A DNA stretch of 64,000 bases from Paracamarosporium sp. OC-R06-R3 (lineage: Eukaryota > Ascomycota > Dothideomycetes > Pleosporales > Didymosphaeriaceae). The translations under genes and the position numbers were made by a program. A model generated the notes under the pieces. That model saw only the letters and a program-made list of their open reading frames with translations, was not told the DNA's origin and did no database searches. Positions 55,501 through 64,000 of the stretch are shown here, one piece after another (positions within the stretch are counted from its first letter, which is position 1; each line of letters opens with the position of its first letter). The stretch lies in NCBI GenBank assembly GCA_019828545.1, contig JACVRA010000175.1:372001-436000 (forward strand). The letters are read 5' to 3'.

Positions 55501-56539
55501 GATCGTCGGTTATAGCGCCAAGAATGGCGTCGGCTAAGAACAGTCAGCATTGTTCACGCAGGTTCAGCATAATTACTAACCTCTTGCTCTCAGCTCAGAA
55601 TTGTTGCCCAACTTGCACGCCGCAGCGAGCATAGCCTGGGAGAATTTGTCGAGCTGGAAGTGAGATATGAAAGCGGAGAGGTCGAAATCCCGAAACAGAT
55701 CGCCTTCGGGTGAATTGAGCGACTCTGCAATCTTGAGAGCCTGTTCTGGATCTGTCCGTAGCTTCTGCATCTCCGTCACCAGTAGCTGGTAGTTGCCGTT
55801 CGGGTCTGTGCTGCGGCCGCCTATTGAGAAAATGTGCGCAGCATTGTTCTGCAACAGACGGCGGAAGTATTTGGAGAATACCTCCATACCGTGAGAGTCG
55901 ATCAGCTATGGAGAGTCAGTATTGCGACGTAGAGCGAGGAAGAGGCGCTAGACGTACCTTCCGAATCTGCTCGGCCTGTGTCTCCCACTTGGCACGGTCC
56001 TTGTCGTCTTTCACGGGACCGAATTGGCTGAGCAACAGGAAGACCTGTGCAATGACGATGCGTGAAAGGTTTTGGTTGTGCGCCGACGCACTGGTGGGGT
56101 TGGCGGATGTGCTCGGTGAGCCCAGAGTGCTCGAGGTCGAAAGCGAAGGCGAGGCGCGCACAAGTCTAGGGGCCCCTCCGCCGCTGCTCGGCCCACCACC
56201 TGCTGCGGCGGCGGCGGAGGCCAGTTGCGAGGGCTGCTGCGACGTTATTGTCCTCGATCGGGAGGACAGCAGCTGGCCGACCGGGGGCTGCTGTCCAGCG
56301 TGTGAAGGCGAGAAGGGCGACGAGGTCGACGACGCCGCCGACGATTTGCGGCTCCTAACTTGGCGCGCCGAGGAAGAGGGCAGCGATGGGAAGCCGGAGG
56401 TCGCTGGCGAGAAGGCTGGGCGCGAGCCGCTGGGCGAGGGCGTGTTGCGCTGGTCGTGGGTGATATTGGTGGAGATGGGGGTTAGGCGTGTGCTCTGGTG
56501 GTGTCTCGGAGGGCCCCAGGGTGGTTGCTGGCTGCTCAT
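49501..56539 (-). CDS. NOT1: CCR4-NOT complex scaffold subunit NOT1
   Basis: Four exons on the minus strand: 56539-55958, 55905-55581, 55533-49616 and 49563-49501, giving 2295 residues. The last 21-codon exon is needed to end with VERIFSALFTNAQ. The first 190 residues are a Ser/Pro/Gly/Ala-rich extension. A HEAT-type region follows (IVIAQVFLLLSQFGPVKDD, then MEVFSKYFRRLLQ). The CAF1-binding MIF4G domain is at about 1010-1220 (VQDRVLFVLNNVSERN; GGWLGSLTIARNQPI), the DUF3819/CAF40-binding bundle at about 1283-1376 (ETAVQQAIQEIIAPVVERSV), and the NOT1 C-terminal domain from about 1980 (ILEMPDPFTTG). A Gln/Pro-rich linker lies near 1470-1530. The protein is the cytoplasmic and nuclear scaffold for mRNA deadenylation. 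It is divergent from the F-BAR gene. Confidence 0.95.
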
Positions 56540-57798
56540 CTAGATGGCGTTTCCATGAGCAGCGCGTGGGCGGCCAGCAGGGAGATGGGTCGAGTATGGG
56601 GGATGTTGGAGAGATATCTTGGGTGCGTCGCGAATGTCCCGCCAAAGCGGCCGAACGAAGCTTGCTTGGCAGCCCAGGCGACCTAGACGAACTGCGACGC
56701 GCACCGGGCTGGGAGCGGCAGAAACTGTGTCAAGGCAGTGATGGGCTTATCCTCTGGCAAGCGGCTCTTCACAACTGAGCAAGATCTCTTTCTACGTGTA
56801 CGTGAAGCGTGGTGGATGCAGTGCGGTTGAAGGTGTTACCTCTTCGGCAGCAGTGATTGCTCCGAAGCACGTGCCTGCTCCCAACGAACCAACCTACGAT
56901 GGCTGCGGCTGCGAGAGCACGTGCTGGTCGTTCACAGCTGTCCAAGTCACGATTCTCGTTAGACACACCGCCTTGGTATTGCTCTGCATACCTTGGTACT
57001 GTCCAGTTTCAGGAACTAGATAGATGGTAGAAGCTTCGAACGACCGCTATGTCGACTGATCCGTTTGCAGTGTCCGACAAAACACCTCGCAATCAGCCTT
57101 TGCCACAGATGTGCCTAAGGGAGTCACATCAAGACGGTTAGTGGCATTCAGACAACGCACGTTAGACTTTCTCTGTAATCGCAACGTTCAAGGCCTAGGG
57201 TTGACCTCCCCATGAGCGGCGACAGGGTACCGACACGGGAGAGACTGCATCTACCCACCCTATGATCATCACCACATTATGTTTGCCATAAATACCAATG
57301 ACATTACAGAAGAAGACCAACTCCTTTACATTATTATTCATTCCATTGCAAACGCCTAGTAAGTGTGTTTTTGATAGCATACCTGGGTAGTCCACTCAAT
57401 AGGCAGACGACGACTAGCACGGAAGAGCCATTTAACCCGACGACAGGCTCACCGAGCTATTTCGAGTAATGCAGCAGCGCTAGAACTGTAGGCTACCGCC
57501 GCAGAATGCAGGACTCGACGAGGGGGGCGTTCAGCTGAGCTGGCGGTTATCCGGTAAGCGACGCGGACGCGCTGGCGACGTTGCATAGCAACGGACGTGG
57601 TAAACACGGTCCTCCGCAATTGCATCGGGCACCCACCCCCGTATCCCTGCCCCGCCGCCTCACAGCTCACGAGCTCACCACGCAGTCCTAGTTCTAAGAG
57701 ATATATTTTACTCTTGCATTTTGTGCGGTTCTTCGCTGTACCCACATCGCATTCGCTGTCGCCGACACCGCTCGCTCCTCGTCATAAACAACGGCGCC
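56540..57798. promoter_or_regulatory. Divergent upstream region: NOT1 / F-BAR gene
   Basis: 1.26 kb between two divergent starts. The NOT1 side is GC-rich. The side next to the F-BAR start is rich in CCCGC/CCTCA stretches (57610-57670). Short frames here have no conserved feature. Confidence 0.6.
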
Positions 57799-60700
57799 AT
57801 GCTTGCGCCCGCGGCGGCAGAGCCGCCCTCTGTTACGCTCTCGTGTAAGCCCATATATCTCTGGACAAGAGCACGCAGCTAATGAACGGCAGTTGCCAAC
57901 AACTTCTGGGGCAAAGATGACGCCGGCGTCTCTCCCATGCTCGAGCGCATGCACAATGCTAAAGTTACCTCCGACGAGCTCAAGTCGTTTTATGCCGCGC
58001 GCGGCGCCATCGAGGAAGAATACTCTCGCAAGCTCTTGAACTTAGCACGGAAGCCTCTTGGGTCCTCAGAAGCCGGCACACTGCGCATGTCGTTCGACGT
58101 GATAAAGAGCGAGGTAGAGTCGATGGGCAAGGCGCACCAGAGCGTCGCGCAGCAGATGAAGACTGAGTTGGAAGAACCGCTCGCTGCATTTGCTGGAGGA
58201 ATGAAGGAGCGACGGAAAATCGTGCAGAACGGAATTGAGAAGCTGCTCAAGATGAAGATGCAACAGACGTCCACCGTGAACAAGGCACGCGACCGGTACG
58301 AGAACGACTGCCTTAAGATCAAGGGCTTTCTTGCACAAGCACACATGGTCATGGGTCAGGAAGAGCGGAAGAACAAGGCGAAGCTGGAGAAGACACAGAT
58401 ACAGCTCTCGGATACGGAGCGAGACTATGAGGCTGCTGTCAAGATCCTCGAGGAGACTACCGGTCGATGGAACAGAGACTGGAAAGGAGCCTGTGATGTG
58501 AGCGATATTCGAGTGTACACAAGGCTCAGCACTAACGAGCACAGAAATTCCAAGATCTGGAAGAAGAGCGCATTGACTACACCAAGAGCAGCCTCTGGAA
58601 CTTTGCTAACATTGCTTCTACCGTATGTGTGAGCGACGATGCCTCATGCGAAAAGATTAGACTATCGCTCGAGGACTGCGATGTTGAAAAGGATATCACC
58701 GGGTTCATCAAAGACAGTGGAACAGGTCAAGAGATACCGGACCCACCTAAATTCATCAACTTCGCTCGAGGTGATGCCGATACAGCCTCGCAGACCTCCG
58801 AGGACGAGAACTTCTCAGTTGCTCAGTTTGCAAGGACTATGAACCCAGCGTACCGAGCATCTTCACCGCAGCCTTCTGTCTTTGAATCGCATCACGATCC
58901 GAACAACCCGCTTGCCCGCGAGATGGGTCTTGGAAAGGACACCAAGCCAATTCCACAGGACCAAATCAACGTCGCACCACCGCAAGCGCAGCCAACCCGA
59001 CCAACCCCAACATCGAGAGCCTCGCATCATTCTACACATTCAGCTAGGGCACCACAACCGGACCCTCGGTTGATTCAAGCCCAGCAACAGGCGCACCAGC
59101 AGTATCAGCAGAGCAAAATCCCTCATAACGACTATCCACAAGACGGGATGACGCAGTTTTGCAGAATCGGAGCGCCTTCAGAGCATGGCACAATTCCAAG
59201 CCCTGTTCGTCCCTCGAGCAGAGACTCCCAAAGTGACTATTCGAACCCTACTTCGTTCTCAAGCATCGAACCGCCAAGTGGATCTGCATCTCCTGGAAAA
59301 CCAATGTCCATGTCCCCACAACCACCAGAGGAAGCGCCGGTGCAGAAGAAGAAGAACTTCTTCCAAAAAAGTCCTTTTGCACGAAGGCAGAGCAAGCCTG
59401 ATATTCAACCCCCAGCTTCCATCACACCGAGCAGTCGGAACACCTGGGGTCCCGCGTCTAGAACAACAAACAACGAGAATGTTAGTCCCACCCGACCACC
59501 GGCTGGTAGCGGTCGAGGAAGGATTTTGAAGGATGCCCCAACTCCTAGCCCCGAGCCCGTAGATCCCAGAGCAAACTTCCAACTCAACATTGGCAGCAAT
59601 GTCTTCGATGTAGCGTCCCCAGATGGTAAAAAGGAACAGAAGCCAGTGGAGCCTCAGGAAGAGTTGGATCCCATTGCTCAGGCGCTTGCCGAGCTTAAGG
59701 GTGTCACAAAACAGTCTTCTCTACGCGTGTCTGCGGATCGCTATCACGGCCTTGCCACACCACAGCCGCCGGCCACACCTGCCATAGGGGCCAACCTCCC
59801 TGGGGGAGCTCCTACACCACTAGCAAATGTCACTGTGAATGCTGCCAAACGAGGCACGCCACCGCCGTCGTATGATACACCGCCAGTGTCTCGACTCGGT
59901 GCTCCGAAGCCAGCACACACAGCAAGGCAAATGCAAAAGACTACAGAGATGTATGTCCAGCAGAAAGCCAGCGTCTTCAACACCGGCTCATCGTCTCGTC
60001 CGCCTACCCGTGGCACCGTCGCCCAGGAGGCACCACGAGCAGCATCGCCCGCCCCTCGCGCTGCAAGCCCTCAACCAAGCATGTACCGCGGCCAGCAACA
60101 AACGCAGGCTTCCCCTGCCGCCTATCGTGCAGCCTCGCCCAACCCTTACGCAGGCGGTCGACCTCGCGCCCAAACAGCCTCTCATACCCAAGCCCCTCAG
60201 GCCCAGGCTCCAAACCCCTACGGAAACCCCACAGGACGAGCTTCCTTCTCCGCTCGAGGCGGTGGCTCCCCCGCCATGCCACGCGCAGCATCTCCCCAGC
60301 CACCGCAACCCGCGTATGCACAAAGTCGTCCAGGCTCACGCGCTGCACCCGCACAGTCCTCGCCACGTGCTGCACCCGCACAACCCTCGCCACGCGCTGC
60401 ACCTGCACAACCCTCACCGCGCCCTGCACCTGCACAGTCCTCGCCACAGCCTGCCTACGCCAGTACGAGGCCATCCTCCGCCAGTACAAGGCCAGCTTCG
60501 CGAGCAGCGCCTAGCTCGAGGGCTGCCAGTCCACAGCCTCAATTCCGTCAAAGCTACGATCGACCGTCTAGTTCGAAGGGAAGCGACATGGCATTGCAAC
60601 TTGCGCCTGGGCCCGGCAGCGAGCGTGGCGAAGGCAGCGTATACGGCGGAAGTGTGAGGGGACGCAATGGCGGCGGACAGAGACCACAGAGCTCGTACTA

Positions 60701-61043
60701 TGGCGGTGGAGCGTCTGACCTCCACCACAGCGCGAGCCAGATGAGTAGCCGTGTGCGAAGCAGGAGTGTGGCGGAGCCGAGGCAGTATACGAGGGATGGA
60801 CGCATGATTTTACATTACTGTGAGTACTCTCCCTATCTTCTGAATACGTGACAACGAGGCTAATCAACAATAGCGAGGGCAATGTACATGTATGCCGCGC
60901 AGATCCCCGAGGAACTCACCTTCGCGAAGGGCGACATTCTCGCCGTGCTGAGATTGCAAGATGACGGCTGGTGGGAGGCTGAAGTCGTGGGTAAGGACGG
61001 CCGACGCGGTCTCGTGCCGAGCAACTATCTCCAGAACTGCTAG
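57799..61043 (+). CDS. F-BAR and SH3 cytokinesis protein (Cdc15/Imp2/Hof1 type)
   Basis: Four exons, 57799-57844, 57893-58497, 58545-60819 and 60874-61043 (introns of 48, 47 and 54 nt), 1031 residues. The F-BAR domain is at about 14-275: FANNFWGKDDAGVSPMLERM, then KSFYAARGAIEEEYSRKLL and KARDRYENDCLKIKG, ending with the SSLWNFANIAST region across intron 2. A very long disordered Pro/Ala/Ser/Gln linker includes a 9-residue tandem repeat (60339-60446). The last exon encodes an SH3 domain (ALYDY-like start MYMYAAQIPEELTFAKGD, WWEAEVVG, GLVPSNYLQ). Relatives organise the contractile ring and septum by linking membrane to actin regulators such as formins. Basic and phospho-site-rich linkers are known control regions in this family. 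Confidence 0.92.
60339..60446. repeat. 27-bp coding minisatellite
   Basis: Four tandem units of CGCGCTGCACCCGCACA-type sequence encode RAAPAQ followed by SSP or PSP. It lies in the disordered linker of the F-BAR protein. Copy number may vary between strains. Confidence 0.85.
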
Positions 61044-61560
61044 AAGCAACCCTGCAGGTGGCGGTCGGTTCGTTGAGTAGTATGCGTATGATTTAGCACG
61101 AGATGATGAGGTTGTTTGCGTTGTTGTTATTGTTGTCGTTAGGATACCTTGTTGCAATTTGTACGCATGCATGGTGTTTCGGGGTGGGTTTGGATGGGTG
61201 TTTGGTGTGCTTGGGACTCGATTCGATTCGATCACTCGCTTCTTTTCTTCTGCTTCTTCTTCTTCTCTCTTTAGTCACGCGTTATGGCGACATGGCATGT
61301 AGTATGTGTGGTTTTGAACGTCTTACCATAATTAAATTGTTATTGCTTTACCCTTTTGTTGTATCGGAGTGCTATCGCTTTTCATCATGCACGGAAGTGT
61401 ACCGCGGAATGAATACTCAACGGATTACGCAAGCGCACGGAGTCAATTTTCAGATGGTTCCTACGTATATAAAACCCCCTCTCTTCCTCGCTTCCGTTCT
61501 TCTTCTTCACACTTTCCCTTCAAAACACCAGGGACATTAAAAAAGTCATCGAAGTCCGCC
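61044..61560. other. 3' region of F-BAR gene
   Basis: This begins with a T/G-rich 3' flank and a TTCTTC-rich stretch near 61240-61270. No gene was recognised. Confidence 0.6.
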
Positions 61561-62690
61561 AATGGCTCTTCCGCTTCACTCCAAATCCACTACCCGCCTT
61601 CCAATATGCCTGTGGTCTTCCCTCGGCTTGCCACCATCCTAAAAGAATCGCCTCACACCATATGTGTTCCCTGTCTCCGGTCTAAAGACACTAAAATGCG
61701 ACATTCAGGACCTCGACGTGCTGCTCAAGAGATTGACCAAGAAACCATTAAATGTGCGTGAGCCTCTGTTCGAATTCAAAACTAGGTAAATTCCTATGTT
61801 ATGGCTCTCCCGGTCCGTTCCAAAACTACGAGTCATGGAATACATGCTCGTGGGCTTTCTTCTGGCTTATCACCGATTTCCACAAAGGAAGAGCTAACAT
61901 CACTATGTGGTGGTTCCTGGATCCGGTATCGAGACGAGAAAGACGAATGTGGGGTGGTACTTGGTGCGTGATGGAAAGGAGACGATATCACCAACATGTG
62001 TGTGAACCTATCCGAAGGTTCAAAAGCCTACTTGGTCTCCTATAACTTTCTTGGTTCGTTTTAAAACTTTAGTCACACGATACATGTGTCTGTGGGCTTT
62101 CTTCCTGCTTGCCTCCGACCTTCAAAGAAAGAACGAACATCACTATGTGTGTTCCCTGGGTCTGGGCCGGAGAAGACAAAAGAGGTGGTTCTGCACTTGA
62201 TGTGTTAAAAAGGATACTGAGGGACGAATAATCTGCGTGAACTTCTGTGGGAATTTAAAACAATCAAGCGGTCTTCCGATGGCTCGTCTGCTTCCTTCAA
62301 AAGCAATAAAATTACAACTTTATGTGCTTGTGGGATTTCTGTCCGGCTTGAATCGACATCCTATAAAAGAAACCAAGAACGCAATCGGATGCGTGCTTCC
62401 TGGCTGTAGGCCTAGGATATAAAAAAACATTTTGGCATTTAACATATAGTGGAAAAAAGCGACGATCTGAAGCATATATGCGAGCTTCTGTGGAGTATCA
62501 AATTCGCTTGCTGGAAGAAAATGTCTCTGCCACTTCGTCTTAAAATGATCATGTCTTCTACGCATGCGCTCGCCAACAGGTAGTCCGACTAAAATCACCG
62601 TCCTCTGAAAACGAAAAGAGTGCCTGACTATGCGTGTTTCGTGGCTGGGGGTTTGGAAACAAAAACAATACATCATGGAGTACATGATCT
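61561..62690. repeat. Degenerate tandem array, period about 240 bp
   Basis: A recognisable block (TGTGGGCTTTCTTCCGGCTT-like, then a C-rich segment and CAAAAGAAAGAAC-like sequence) starts at 61612, 61850, 62092 and 62330, with a more diverged version near 62568. Spacings are 238, 242, 238 and about 238 bp. A second block (GTGCGTGAACTTCTGTG-like) recurs at about 61753, 61999, 62233 and 62478, in register with the first. Units share perhaps 50-65 percent by eye. No consistent open frame spans them. Confidence 0.75.
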
Positions 62691-64000
62691 ATGGAAAGAC
62701 CCAGAAATGTTTGAATATGTGCATTTTGCTGTACGCGGGTTGGTAAAAAGGCACAGAACGTTCGGGCACATAGGTTGGCCTGGGGTGTCTTCGACGCTTC
62801 GATCGGGGTGGTAAAAGTCCAAAACGAATTTGGTATGAGAGAGAAGTGAAAGTTGGCGTTTTCGACACTATGGTGCCTGCCAGGGGGTGGGATAGGCATT
62901 GCCGTCAGACGGAACTAAGAGGAAGAATGAACAATAAAAAAAGCCCATGAGGGAGAGCGTGCCGATCGTTTCCCCCCCCCCTGTCAAAGTTTGGAATCCT
63001 TAATCAATGAAACTAGTCAGAAAAGTCAGTAGGTGTTCGTATGGGAGAAAATTAAAAGAATGGAAAGATATTTTGGTGAGGGAGTGGACCGAGATTCTTT
63101 GCCATGTGCCAAAATTGGACCGGATCCATTACGTGTTATATGCTTTGGAAAAGCAGTATAAAGATCTGTGTGGAAGGGGAGTAAACTACGAAGGCTGGTA
63201 TACATGGTGGCTTCGATATGGCCTTCGCAATGGATACCGGTCTCTCCAAAAACATTACCCGTAATAACATCCGCGTCTACCAAGAATTGCGCCACCAGTC
63301 CCATGAACTTATAGGCTTCAAGCAACTATCAAGAGGAGCCGTGGGGAGCGCGTTTCTCGAACGGACACGAACACGAAACTCTTCGACAAACCGCGATGTC
63401 AAGAGCCATACTCTCCAGGGCAAAATATGGCTTTTGCAGTGGCACGTGTTATCTACTATCACCCTACACAGACCATGCCGGTCGTCCGCCTGTTCCTATC
63501 ACTACCACAATTGGAAAATGCTTAACATATGCTGCTTCGCGCTCTAATGCTTTCTACACTACTTCAGGAGCGTGACTAAAAGGAATGAAGTATATTTTAT
63601 GTGGTCTATCCTAATTTCAAATAAGCCTAGGAAAAGAACTATGTCTGCCTCTCCTTCATCTACTTGCATGATTGAACCCAACTTCAGATAGTCTATTTAT
63701 TGACAAAGCGATTCTTCTTTCGTTTGCAAAACAGCATTTCGCAAGACTAGACAAAATCGAACAGAATCTAGGCCTCACTGGTTCAGACTTTTGTTTGTCT
63801 CACAAAAGGTCGGACAAACTTAGTCTATAAAATCTAGCACTTGCACACGTAGTCTTCTCCTCCACACACTTCTTCAGTGAAGGGAACAAAAGACACGACT
63901 CTACCATCAATTTGGTGTTTCTTTTCTTGTTACGTATCATACAAAGAACCTCCCGGGTGAGATACTTGCGGCTTTCTCTTTGCTGTCCTCTTTCACGGCG
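62691..64000. other. Terminal 1.3 kb without a supported gene
   Basis: It contains a C9 run near 62970 and AT-rich sequence. Frames at 63007-63264 (+), 63218-63547 (+) and 63026-63325 (-) overlap each other and show no motif. A gene beginning beyond the window edge could have its promoter here. Confidence 0.55.

Noticed and set aside
63026..63547. Overlapping frames on both strands near the right edge
   Set aside because: They overlap one another, lack motifs and have no convincing splice context. A real exon here would need transcript evidence.

Overview
The window is nuclear DNA from a filamentous ascomycete (Pezizomycotina). The protein content points to Dothideomycetes, most likely Pleosporales; that rank is an inference. 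Supporting signs are introns mostly of 47-130 nt with GTRNGT donors and CTRAC-like branch sites, a HET-domain gene, a fungal-rhodopsin-like seven-helix protein, a P450/MFS group and many microsatellites. I predict 18 protein-coding genes; splice sites were placed by hand from frame, phase and consensus. I saw no rRNA, tRNA or CRISPR.

Layout. 1-5.8 kb is accessory: the 3' part of a fungal membrane protein gene, then a HET-domain gene flanked on both sides by related degenerate repeats. 5.8-29.6 kb is a conserved block: aldo/keto reductase (-), LRRC40-like LRR protein (-) divergent from a coiled-coil protein (+), HRI1 (+), a Myb/SANT- and SAP-like nuclear protein (-), a C-terminally anchored membrane protein (+), a FAR1-domain protein (-), an amadoriase/L-pipecolate oxidase-type flavoenzyme (-) divergent from an OMS1-like mitochondrial methyltransferase (+), and a GDS1-type winged-helix protein (+). 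29.6-32.3 kb is gene-empty and unusually rich in short tandem repeats. A DUF2235 lipase-like gene (+) follows at 32.3-34.4 kb.

35.4-47.4 kb is a small secondary-metabolism-like group: P450-A (-), DHA2-type MFS transporter (-), P450-B (+, divergent from the transporter) and a fungal-rhodopsin-like membrane protein (+). No backbone synthase is present. The upstream region of each P450 holds one copy of the same palindromic element (38098-38185 and 41918-41992). The copies differ at three arm positions, and each difference is matched in the opposite arm, so pairing is preserved. This is the most interesting non-coding signal here.

49.5-61.0 kb returns to core genes: CCR4-NOT scaffold NOT1 (-) divergent from a Cdc15/Imp2-type F-BAR/SH3 cytokinesis protein (+). 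61.0-64.0 kb has no convincing gene but holds a degenerate tandem array with a period of about 240 bp.
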